From the NCBI RefSeq assembly GCF_019175385.1, contig NC_083343.1, positions 50,800,457 through 50,864,456 on the forward strand: DNA of 64,000 nucleotides, given 5' to 3'. The DNA comes from Lycium barbarum. Its lineage: Eukaryota > Streptophyta > Magnoliopsida > Solanales > Solanaceae. Numbering within the stretch: the first letter of the stretch is position 1; every line of letters begins with the position of its first letter. A program made the position numbers and the translations under genes. Below are positions 35,674 to 45,844 of this stretch, piece after piece. The notes below the pieces were generated by a model that ran no database searches, was not told where the DNA came from, and was given only the letters and a program-made list of their open reading frames with translations.

Positions 35674-36798
35674 TCTAGAAAGATTTATTTGGAGGCTTAG
35701 GATAAGTATATAAAAATGGACCTAATTATAGCATGAATGGTCCTATATGTAGATTGCGAGACCAGAAATAGGTGGAAGAGCCGAGACATGAATTTTCAGG
35801 TATGTTAAGGCTCGTCCCTTTCTTTCAAAGGCATGATTCCAATGTTATGATTCCATAAATGTTTCCATAATCTCCTTATTTCTAAAAGTTAGAAGTTCAG
35901 GATTCAAGGGCATGACTCCTTTTCTAATAATCCATAAATGCTTTCCAAAATGTCTGTATTTTCCAAACCAGAGATTTATGATTCTATAAGCTCTTATGAC
36001 AACAACGATAGACATGTTTTTACAATGATAACGATGATGTCAAAGATGAGAATATTTCTATGATGAGCATGATGATGATGATTTCATGTTTAAGAATCCC
36101 AAGCTTATGAGTTCAATGTGAATATGAGAATGTTGAGCTACTTCTAGATTTTCTCCATTTTATTCATTGATGATGACCCTATTTCTAAAGGCTCCAAAGT
36201 GTATGAATTATCGCTTTATGAGATTTATGATCTTATTCTATGTTTTCCCTTGACATTATTCTTCATTGATAGTCTCACCTCATAATGCTAGTTCCTCCAA
36301 GGTGAGACATGACGATCATGATATTCCATAATACACTCAGAGGCTACCGACCTTACGTCACTCCGATAGAATTATAGCTTTTGATTGGGCTCTCATGCAT
36401 GCTTTATGTATATGTATATGTATGATTACACCGTGCCCATACGGCCGGACCAATACGGTGGCCATAGTAGGCGGCTATGGATAAGGATAATAACACCGTG
36501 CCTAGATGGCCGGGAACAACCACTACGATGGGCGTAGTAGGCGGCTGTGGATAATGATAGTAACACCGTGTCTGTATGGAAGGACCAACACAACTACTGG
36601 GCGACATGAGATAATTACCCCGGACGCGGGCTAATGATGTTATTTTATTCAGACAGTGTATGTATGTGTGTGTAATATGTTTAAAAGGTAAAGGTGAGCA
36701 TGCATGATTACGCCTTAAGAGGCAACCAGTTACAATTATACTACTTTCTTATGTCTTCTATACTTCTTTATTATGTTATCATATATGCCATGCATACT

Positions 36799-36817
36799 CA
36801 GTACTCTGTTCGTACTA
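36799..36817 (+). promoter_or_regulatory. Conserved LTR stem-loop in G
   Basis: CAGTAC, loop tctgttc, GTACTA. The terminal stem pair is lost. Confidence 0.6.
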
Positions 36818-37347
36818 ACGTCCCTTCTTGTGGACGCTGCGTTCATGCCCGCAGGTTCAAATAGCCAGCCGAGTAAGCCAGACCAGAAGGACCCTTTTCC
36901 AGTTCCAGCCAGCAAGCTTTATTTGGACTGGAGCTCTAGCCCTTTGGTATGCCTTTTGACATGTACATATATGGGTATGGTAGGGCCTTGTCCTGTTCTT
37001 TTTGTAGTCTATATTCCATAGAGGTCTGTAGACAATGTATATATATAGTGGGGGTTGTCATGTGCTTTCAGTTGTCTCTTAATTTTGTGAACAGTATATA
37101 CGGTGACCAAGTTGGTGTGCGTTGTCATCCTCTGCTAGTATGCTTACATATACATATCCATATGCGTGTTTCGTGGAATTTTGAGATAAGATCTAGCATA
37201 TAAATGCTACCGCGAACGGTACTAGTGGAATATCAGTCAAAGTGGGCCACCAAGTTTTTTAGTACGGAGTGGGAGTGAGTTTAGGGGTGCTCGATCAGTA
37301 GTGGTCGGGTGCTCGTCACGGCTCATTGGTTTGGGTCGTGACAAAAG

Positions 37348-37359
37348 TGGTATCAGAGC
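37348..37359 (+). promoter_or_regulatory. Primer binding site of element G
   Basis: TGGTATCAGAGC, complementary to the 3' end of initiator Met tRNA, four bases after the LTR end. Confidence 0.85.
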
Positions 37360-37565
37360 AGTTCGTCCCAGGGATTATCTACAGACTGTGTCCGTAGAGT
37401 CCTGTTTATCGGTCTGAAGCCGGCCATACTTATAAACAGGAGGCTGTAGGGCATTTAAGAATCATTGATCTTTCTTTCTATCTTAGATCGTGCGATAGAG
37501 CCAGAGTCTAGGAAAGATCGCTTCTGACCCCTTTTTCCTGTAGGTAAGTGCAGACTAAGAAAAAA

Positions 37566-37896
37566 ATGAAGAAATCAATCTCGGACAGTGGGGGTGCTAA
37601 GAAGCCCCAGAGTAGATTCAAGACCACAGGCTCCGGGACTGAGTAAGAAGGAGCCTCAGCTATTCCATTGAGACCGATCCTTCTGAGGACCCAGCGATGA
37701 CTCCTCTGGAGTTTCTAATTTCCATAGAGGAGGATCTTTCGAAGGATAGTTATGACACGGACCCGTTTGAGGGTTCGTATGGGACACCAGGGGAGGAGAT
37801 TCCCGAGGCCGTACCAGATGCTCCCATGGTAGAGCACTACGTCAGACCAGTTACTCCGATAAGTGTTACTGATTACTCTAGCCCTTTATCCTGGCC
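37566..37896 (+). pseudogene. Element G gag N-terminus, truncated
   Basis: An ATG at 37566 begins a basic N-terminus (MKKSISDSGGAKKPQSRFK) that stops at TAA 37644 or shifts frame. A second frame (37697-37896) gives an acidic stretch, LEFLISIEEDLSKDSYDTD with PGEEIPEAVPDAPMVEHY downstream. The layout fits the start of a Gypsy gag, but no capsid motif is reached before element E begins at 37897. What remains of G should lie beyond E, outside the window. Confidence 0.5.
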
Positions 37897-38377
37897 GTCA
37901 CAACCCAACTGGAGGGCCATGACGGGTACCTGGTTCTAACCCACCCGGGCACCTCTTATCATGCATTCACACCTACATCTAGGTGAGCCACACAACTCAA
38001 TCATTTCTATCCATCATTTATACTATTTCTGTTAGGCAACAATACATCTATATCCCTATCAATAACTATGCCCACATCAATGTACATAAACCGACGAGGC
38101 TAACAAAATGATATACAAAGGATAAGCTGACAAGGCTAAATACATCTAACCATATACACAAGTCTACGAGCCTCTACGGAGAGTATGTCACATCATATAG
38201 GCAGGACAGGACCCCGCCATGCCCATAAGTATGTACACAAAAGAGTAGATACCAAAAGTTGTAGCTCCGAATGAGATGGAGCTCTGCTACGTAGTCTCTG
38301 GGTAATAAAGCTATAGATCGAGCCTGTCTCCCTGGCCACCTGCGGGCATGACGTATCGTCCACAAATAAAAGGACGT

Positions 38378-38396
38378 CAGTACGAAGAATGTACTA
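38378..38396 (-). promoter_or_regulatory. Conserved LTR stem-loop in E
   Basis: CAGTAC, loop gaagaat, GTACTA; one stem pair lost. Confidence 0.6.
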
Positions 38397-39846
38397 AGTA
38401 TGGAAAGCATAATCAACATCATTATAGAAGCATAAGAGATAACATAAGAAATAGCATAAGATGGGAGATAGTAGGACCGTCATCATAAACACTTACCTTC
38501 TTTTCATAGGGACCTTTCATTTCTAATGCATGATTGTGTACATATATCCATATTTGTATCCGTATTTGTAACCGTACTCATTTACATTTCATATACATGT
38601 TCCCATTCATATTCATAGTATATAATCGTGACTATAGCATACCCGACCATGGAGGATCGGTGTTTCACATACACGGCCATGGAAAGGCTCGGTGATCATA
38701 CATACCTAGCCCTACCAAGGCTCAGGGTTATCCGTACATAGCTGCAGTGGTGCGCGCGCAATACATATCATACCCGGCGATATAAGCTCGGTGTTACATA
38801 ATAGTCATACATAGACACATATACATAAGTCCTCATAAGCATCTTTGGCATCATTGCTATCGTCGTTTCATTACATCTATCCCTAGAGGGTTACTTATCA
38901 TATAAGGAATTTAGTAGAATCGTAACATACCGAGAATTATGAGCTTTAGTAGTTTTTTTTTTAAGATAGAATCATTTGGAGGACATCACAGGCTCATGAA
39001 AGAGTAGATATATGGGCCAAGGAACCATGCCTTATTGAAAGAAGGGTTAGCCTTACATACCTTTTCGTTCAACTATTCTATCACTTGAGCATTCTCCTTC
39101 AATGCTCACGTTTCTACCTTCATTAGAGTACACACTAATATTAGAAAATCGATAGCTTAGCATACTTGACTAAAGCTAGAGAAAAATTAGGCAACATCTC
39201 CTTTATTTATACGACTTCTTCCATATCGTATATCAACTCCCAAACTTCAATAATAACATTCACAACATCATAACAATAGTCTTTATTCACCTGCATCATC
39301 CATATTTCTCAATTCACTTCAAATCATCCATATCCAGGGTCATAGCACACTATTACGTTCACTCATATACAATGTTTATCCCATGTTCTTAATGTCATTT
39401 ATAACATAATAATAATCACAACATATTAGGAATCATGACTCAACCGAAGCCACTACTCACAAATATCACTATTCTTACATTTAAGACCCATTTTCTATTT
39501 CCTTCTACAATCCAAGACTTTCAACCTCTCAATGCCTTAAACAACATAGAGATACCATAAAACTTACCTTAGATGGTGTAGGAATGAACCTTGAGTGGAA
39601 ATACTTCACTTGAACCAAAACCCTAGTTCACCTCCAATGAAATTTCTTATCTTGGATGAACTTTAATGAGTTTCTTACACTTGATTCTCTTGGTTTGATG
39701 AAGTTGATCATTAACATCTCTTGAATTCTTGTATATGTAATGTATGGAATGTTCTAAAGACTTGAAGAGAAGTAGAGAAGTGTTAAAATGAAAATAATGG
39801 AGTTGGATCACATTTATACACTTGTAAACAATTCAGCCTGTTGGGT

Positions 39847-39991
39847 GTTATACGGACACTTATACGGTCCGTATAACATTGTACGGTCCGTATAAGTGGC
39901 CGTGGTTCACCATCATGAAAATCATCTTCCTACTGGGGGTTATACAGACCCCTTATACGGACCGTATAAGTGGTCGTATAACTCCATTTCT
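39847..39991. repeat. U3 palindrome cluster in LTR E
   Basis: TTATACGGTCCGTATAA at 39860-39876 and TTATACGGACCGTATAA at 39953-39969 have perfect 8-bp arms. Further half-sites (GTACGGTCCGTATAA, TTATACGGACAC, GTGGTCGTATAAC) lie between and beside them. Confidence 0.8.
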
Positions 39992-41277
39992 CTGAAATGG
40001 TTTCCGTCATTTCGTTCGATCTCTTATCCTTATTGTTATGTCCCGTGCTTTCGTATAATTGGAAATCGAGAAATAAACAAGACTTGTGTGTTATAAGGAA
40101 ATATTTTTGATTTTGGTGAATATGACTATGTTGGTTGTGGAATCATTAATGTTAAGACATCGGGGAAGGCCGAGGGTAAATTTGAAATTTCGGAAATTAG
40201 TTTCGGGAATTACAAAACGGGACGTTTTATGAATTGGGCCAAGAGAATTTGAACATAACATTGAGGCCCAAAGTGTGAAGTGGCCGGCCAAGTTGAGGTC
40301 CAAGCCCATTCTTTGCAAGTCATGTGCTATGCACATGACTTTAAGTGGATATATATCAAGGCATACTTTGGAAATTATGAAGAAATCATTCAAAACAAAA
40401 AAAAATTTGGAGAACACTCCATTGGAGCTCTCGGCCGAACAAGGGAAAAGGAGAAAAAAAAAATTCCATAGCCTTTGTTATTAATCCAAAAATCTTAGTT
40501 TCTACATAGTTGTGAAGTGCTCAAGACCCTCTTCAACGGGGTATAATTAGTTTGGCACAAAAACTACGTTTGCGACAAGTCGGGGTTTCAAGAAAAGGTG
40601 AGAATTCTTACACTTTTGTGTTATAGAATTGATATGAATGTGTTAAGGATTGAGAATAGACGAGAATCCCGTAACTATGATGTGTGAATGAAGCCATGGG
40701 TGTGTGTATATTTTGCATTGTGGCCGTGAGCCTTAGGAAGGAGAAGGAGTGTGAATTTGATCTTGTTTAGTTTGTATAATGTGTCCTTGTGACCTTTATG
40801 TCATAAATGATTGATTGATGAATTGGATTGGCCTTGGAAAATGATTTCGGAACGTTATCGGAAAGTATATACCTTTGGTATATTTGTGTATATCATTGTA
40901 TATCGTTGATGCTAAAGACTTTAAATGTGACATATAGTTGATGTTATTGAATTCGGAATGAAACGACGCAAGTTCGAATGTCCGTCGTGACTTTTGATGT
41001 TTTGAATGAAATATGGAAAATAATGAATTTCGGGAACTTTCGTATATGGTTTGGAAAGTATTTGGGATGTGATTGAATAATCTTGAATGAGTAAATGAAT
41101 ATAATGATGTGGATATAGATTTGGGATTTTGAAGTTTTGAATGAAAAGTTGCCAACTTATGTAATAAGGTAGAACTTTGAAGCTAGAGTGATTAGATTAT
41201 GATTTGTGTTGTTTGATGATGTGTGGGCTGTTGTTGTTGATGTATTTTGAGCCGAGCTAAGTCTCGGGGACGTTAGA

Positions 41278-41307
41278 TTTATAGGGGAAGTGCTGCCGAA
41301 ATTTCGG
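41278..41307 (+). promoter_or_regulatory. Core promoter module in A 5' LTR
   Basis: TTTATAGGGGAAGTGCTG then palindrome CCGAAATTTCGG. The same module is in the A 3' LTR (palindrome 60487-60498), B1 (47101-47112) and B2 (57051-57062). Confidence 0.6.
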
Positions 41308-42402
41308 TAGACAAAAATGAAGTTAATGGCATTTTTAAGCCTAAGAATCTCAAATTGGTAACTTTGACCATTTGCAGATTTCGGACGAAACGGGATTTGA
41401 TTTTAAGGAGAGCATACAACGTCTATAAGGTATGTAAAGCTTCCCACTTCTTCGTTTGGCATGTCTTAGTGTGATAGGCGAATATTGGAACTTCCGGAGC
41501 ATTTCTGCTCCTCGAAACCCGATCCGCAGACAAGTTACTATTCATTCAATTCAATTGAAGCCTAAGCGCTCTATTTTGGCTAGAATGCCACCAATCGTCT
41601 GAAACCTATCAAAATGTGATCGGGTCACTTGGAAATGGTTATGTATGAACTTGTGGCCCCTAAATGTTCGTAAATTATTCTCGCCACCTCAATTCGACTC
41701 GAGGTGGGCCCGCTAACCCCGAGACGCCCTATTTGTTCTATCGGGCTTTCCTTTTGAATAAGGTTTGATATGAACCCTTTTGATTTTGAAACGTTCTGCT
41801 ATGAGCTATGTTATGAATATTATGATATGCTAAGTTACGTTTTGAGCCATACGTACCATTTTGGGAACATTTTGTGAAAAAGAATCTTCGTATCGACTAA
41901 GTATTAGATTATTTTGTACTATGAAATGACTTATGAGATTACTAAGTTTGAAAGGCTATTTTGAAATATGAATTGCATTTGTTTGCTCACGACTCCGCTC
42001 GTGCCTTATTATGACTTCGTTCACCGGTTCCCGGGCCGGTTATGATTCGTGCGCCTTATGATGATTCGGCCGTATGCTGTGTTGCGGTTCCCGAGGCTTC
42101 GCCATAGGGCCGGGTTCCGTTTGGAGTTATGCTGTGATATGGCTCGTGATGCGATACGCTCACCTATGTTTGTGTTTGTGATCGGGGATGTACGTAGATT
42201 TGAAACTTTCTGGTGTTATGCTGTGTGTGGCGCCAGTGTCGGAGTGGCGACCACATTCCTAAGCGTTTGCACGATTTCGTTTGCATTATGTATACGTATA
42301 TGACTTTGATACGGATTTTGACATACTGGTTTGTACTCCACTTTGTCATCTGATTTGCTTTCGGTTTTGGCCCATATTTCTGTACTCCGTGCTTTACATA
42401 CT

Positions 42403-42421
42403 CAGTACATATTTCGTACTG
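42403..42421 (+). promoter_or_regulatory. Conserved LTR stem-loop in A 5' LTR
   Basis: CAGTAC, loop atatttc, GTACTG. The same element is at 61594-61612 in the A 3' LTR. Confidence 0.7.
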
Positions 42422-42975
42422 ACCCCCTTTCTTCGGGGGCTGCGTTTCATGCCCGCAGGTACAGACATTGGTGATCCTCCACTATAGGCTTCACTTTCTG
42501 CTATTTTGGAGTACTCCTTCTGATCCGGAGTCCACTTTTGGTACAGACTCCTTTTGCTATGTATATGCTCTGTATATTTGACGATTTGGGTACGGCGGGG
42601 CCCTGTCTCGCCATATGTCTTTGTTTTGAGTTCGTAGAGGCCTGTAGTCATATATGTGGGGCGAGGGTCCTATATATGTTTGTTTGATTTTGTTTTCTGG
42701 TCTTAAAGCGGTCCGTTTGTTTTGATGGCCCTAAATGGCCCTTATGCTTATGTTTGCACTTTTGACCGGCGATGTCTATTCCGCCGCTCAGTTTGGGTTC
42801 GATATGACATTTTGATTTGTGCGACCGCTTAAGACATATTTTGATATAAATTCTGTTGATATGACTTTTATGAATTTTTGGAATATGCTCGGATTTGGTA
42901 AATGAATATGCGGTTTGGTCTGGGTACCCATGTAGGGTGCCAGTCGCGGCCCACGGGGCTGGGTCGTGACAAAAG

Positions 42976-42987
42976 TGGTATCAGAGC
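42976..42987 (+). promoter_or_regulatory. Primer binding site of element A
   Basis: TGGTATCAGAGC, initiator-Met tRNA type, four bases after the LTR end. Confidence 0.9.
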
Positions 42988-43125
42988 AGTTTGTCCTCGG
43001 AATGTCTACAGGCCGTGTCTCGTAGAGTCTTGTTTAGGGTGTTACTTTCTTTGGAATCTTAGATCGTGCGATAGAGCTGTGCTATTAGGGTCATTCTGAT
43101 CTGACCCGTTATTGTGTTTGCAGTG

Positions 43126-44569
43126 ATGCCTCCGAAGAAGGCAACGGCGGCCCAGAAGGGCAAAGCGAGGATGGGAGAGTCTAGCCAGGCACAGCGAACT
43201 ACCCGGGCTCATGTTTATCATTTGCTCGAGGTTGTGCCTCATTCTGAGGGGTCTGCTACACCCCCACTAGTACATCCTGGAGCAGGACCTTCAGCAGCTC
43301 CAGAGGTCCGTGTACCCGCTCCTGAGACTCCAGCTCCTCAGCCAGGGGCGGAGGATAGGACCCTGAGGGAGGCTGTACAGTTGCTGACTACACTAGTAGT
43401 AGGTCAGGCTCGCAGACGCGGGCGGAGGGACGATGATGACGATGACAGGCGGGACAGCCTGAGAGTTCGGGAGTTTCTATTATGTGGCCCTCCAGAGTTT
43501 TTTGGGTCTAAGCCCGACGAGGACCCCCACGACTTTATTCGGGGGATGCGGCGCTCACTGGACTTGGTCAGGGCTTCAGAGACCGAGTCGGTCGAGCTGG
43601 CTTCGCACAGACTTCGAGATGTTGCTACCCACTGGTACGAGACTTGGGAGTTGTCTAGGGGAGAGGGTGCCCCTCCAGCCACTTGGGATCAGTTTGTGAC
43701 AGCATTCACCCGCCACTTTCTGCCCCCAGAGTTACGACGGGAGCGAGCTGATCGGTTTTTACATTTGCAGCAGAGGGGTCGAAGCGTTCGTGAATTTAAT
43801 TTGGAGTTTGATTCCCTGGCCCGGTATGCACCTGCCGTGGTAGATGATATGTCTGATCGGATGCATATATATGTTATGGGGTTGGATCGTTACCTGATTG
43901 ACGGCTGTATGGCGGTGTCATTGCAGACAGATATGGACATTTCCCGTCTACAGGCCTACGCCCAGGGGATGGAGAACCGGCACCGAACAGATCGGCCCAG
44001 CCGAGAGTATGATGGGAGACGGCCCAAGAGGGCCAGATCAGCGGGGTATCCTGGAGATTCTCGGGGCGGGCAGCCTCAGTATCAGTCCAGTGGATACTTC
44101 CCTCCGTTAGGCCGGGACACGCAGTCTGCTAATAAGCGATTGGATAGTACGGGACCGTCTGGGGTCGGTCAGAGCCCCAGGGTGGCAGGTTCACAGGTAT
44201 CCCAGCCAGGCCAGACCACCCAGGCCCCGTTGTTCTCATTGCGGGAAGTCTCATCCTGGGGAGTGCTATCGAGCGATTGGAGCTTGTTTTTCTTGTGGTG
44301 GTCAGGGCCACTTTATGAGAGACTATCCGGTGGCTAGCGGTTCTGGTAGTGTGGCTCAGCCGACAGGGTCAGCCGCCGGTTCATCATCTGCTCCATCTGT
44401 TGCACGCCCTGGAGGGCGAGGTATGCCAGCACCGGCAGGACGCGGTCGAGGCCGCGGTGGCGGTTCAGATTCTAGCGGTCCCTCGAACCGCATATACGCT
44501 TTGACTGGTCGGCGTGACCCGGAGGCATCACCAGACGCAGACCCAGGTATATTACTACCCTTTTTCTGA
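43126..44569 (+). pseudogene. Element A gag, frameshifted before zinc knuckle
   Basis: It starts at ATG 43126 (MPPKKATAAQKGKARMGESS), right after an acceptor-like TTTGCAG, and is open to 44337. The N-terminus is basic, followed by a Pro/Ala-rich linker, an acidic D-rich run (about 43430-43450) and the capsid core with FGSKPDEDPHDFIRGMRRSL (43501-43560) and LRDVATHWYETW. Compared with element B an 8-bp deletion near 44199-44208 shifts the frame, so the zinc knuckle ([13 protein letters not shown], about 44286-44324) is read in another frame. The NC tail runs from about 44315 to 44569 in the shifted frame and ends where B continues into protease. The capsid part could still be made. Confidence 0.85.
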
Positions 44570-44863
44570 ATGAATATGTGCAATGATAGGTCTGTATTCT
44601 AGTATTTTATGCGATGTTTTCTTTCTGCATGTCAGTAAAAGTAGGGTAAGAATCCGAATCAATGAAAATATTCGAGGCGGCTATCTATGCATGTGGGGGG
44701 CGAATATAGGGAGTTTGGCAGGCTAAAATGAGAACCACATAGCTAGGAGAGCAAACGACCTATTTGGGTCGGAGTAGGACCCGCTACGAAAACTTCCCGA
44801 AAAAAATTTGCTAAGACACCGTTTGGCCCTAAAATTACGTGACAAAGGTCGTGCGGGGCAATT
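44570..44863 (+). other. Element A non-coding block, left
   Basis: The sequence departs from pol here (B continues into protease, A does not). I see no ORF or named motif. It repeats at 54518-54811. Confidence 0.5.
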
Positions 44864-44979
44864 GATGGAATTATATCAGCCCTAACGCGTCAAAATGCAT
44901 GAAAGTTCCGGGGTTAAGCGTGCTCAAGCCAGAGCAATTCTGTGATGGGTGACCCCCTGGGAAGTAATGTAAAGTTTTT
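44864..44979 (+). ncRNA. 5S-rRNA-like Pol III unit inside element A
   Basis: 101 bases (44864-44964) align without a gap to plant 5S rRNA from about nucleotide 2, with about 72 identities by my hand count. The two internal promoter blocks are almost exact: TTAAGCGTGCT (A box) at 44913-44923 and GATGGGTGACCCCCTGGGAAG (C box; one change) at 44944-44964. A T5 run at 44975-44979 sits where a Pol III terminator should, giving a unit of about 116 nt, the size of 5S RNA. Elsewhere the sequence is diverged, so it is not a working ribosomal gene. Cassandra TRIM elements carry 5S-like sequence in their LTRs; here it lies inside a Gypsy interior. It may be a captured 5S gene, a nested Cassandra/SINE remnant, or a functional Pol III promoter. 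Confidence 0.72.
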
Positions 44980-45616
44980 CATAAAGTGAGAGTATGAGGA
45001 ATATAAATAGAAATTTGGGGAAATCATAAGGTAAATAGAATGTGTGTGGAGTAATTAGTGCCCTTTCGGGAGTCGCGCAGAACGAGGAGGACTAATGGGC
45101 AAAAAGAAAAGGGTACAACACCGCTTGGGAAATTGAACGAATTTGAATAACAGTCAGAGACGTTCGCCAGTATGGTATTAGTAAATGTGTGTGTGTGTAT
45201 ATGATTTTCGTTTGGTGCCCATGTGGGTTAAGAGCCGAGACCCGGCAACTAATGTTGTGATAGACGAAAGGTTTTACTAAACCGAATACATGAAGCGAAG
45301 CGGGGGCGGGGGGGGGGGGGGGGGGGGGGGGCGACGATCCGAAAGTTGTCAAGGGATAGAAAATCCCTAAGTACATTATAATTCAGTTTAGAATGACGAT
45401 GTCTGAAAGAGAAAATGAGTATGGGGGTAGGAAAGATGAAAGATAAGCAGTGTGAATAAGTGGAATCCTTGAAAGAGTCGATACGCGAGACGTAAGACAA
45501 TTTGTGTGACAACTTGGCGAATAAGTTTACCAATAAAGGGGAAATTCTCATGAATTATTGGAACCTTAATAGGAGCGATTTGATTCTAATTCGACATTCT
45601 ATCTGTTGTGCTTTTG
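44980..45616 (+). other. Element A non-coding block, right
   Basis: No supported gene. Holds the (GT)n tract near 45186-45199 and the G-run at 45308-45331. Repeats at 54928-55566. Confidence 0.5.
45308..45331 (+). repeat. Poly-G run of 24
   Basis: 24 G after GGGGGC. The duplicate copy at 55256-55281 has 26 G. ORFs encoding poly-Pro on the minus strand here are artefacts. Confidence 0.9.
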
Positions 45617-45844
45617 CACTCCCGATTCCGATAAGGCTCTGTCTAGTACGCCTCTGTATTTTTGAGCTCGATTATGTTCCCGTCTGATGAATCTTTGTGC
45701 ATCTGATTCTGAATACGTTTCTGTCTGGCACACCTCTGTATGTCTGACTCTGGATATAAATCCGTCTGATATGCTTCTGTGCGTTTGATTTTGATCACGG
45801 GTATGTTCGATACATTTCGGTTTGTCTAATCACGACTCTGTATG
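45617..45844 (+). repeat. 41-bp minisatellite, left part (split by B)
   Basis: Degenerate units of 41 bp built on TCTGATTCTGAATACG...CCGTCTGATATGCTTCTGTGCG. They continue after element B at 58728-58900. Together there are about nine units, with one unit (the one interrupted) shorter at about 35 bp. Confidence 0.8.

Larger units (their letters stand above)
34738..37343 (+). mobile_element. LTR G, 5' LTR (2.6 kb)
   Basis: It starts TGTTACACCTTG and ends GGGTCGTGACA, immediately followed by an initiator-Met type PBS, so it is a 5' LTR. The bases before it (cctgg) are a candidate TSD copy. It contains the core promoter TATAAACAGAGGAGATGG with the palindrome CCGAAATTTCGG (35657-35668), a donor-like AG-GTATGT at 35800, the stem-loop 36799-36817 and an acceptor-like GCCCGCAG ending at 36854. 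Confidence 0.85.
40034..42971 (+). mobile_element. Element A 5' LTR
   Basis: 2,938 bp, TG...CA ends. It contains a TATA-like TTTATA (41278-41283) with palindrome CCGAAATTTCGG (41296-41307), a donor-like AG-GTATGT at 41430, the stem-loop 42403-42421 and an acceptor-like GCCCGCAG ending at 42458. Confidence 0.95.

Noticed and set aside
43404..43682. Minus-strand ORFs opposite gag and pol (also 49188-49532, 51538-52047)
   Set aside because: Shadows of well-supported plus-strand gag and pol frames.
44864..44979. Functional 5S ribosomal RNA gene
   Set aside because: Only about 72 of 101 positions match and the helix-forming regions are changed; kept as a 5S-derived Pol III unit instead.
45092..45551. 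Minus-strand ORFs with poly-Pro (also 55040-55501)
   Set aside because: The poly-Pro is the translated G-run; the copies reflect the 5.2-kb duplication.
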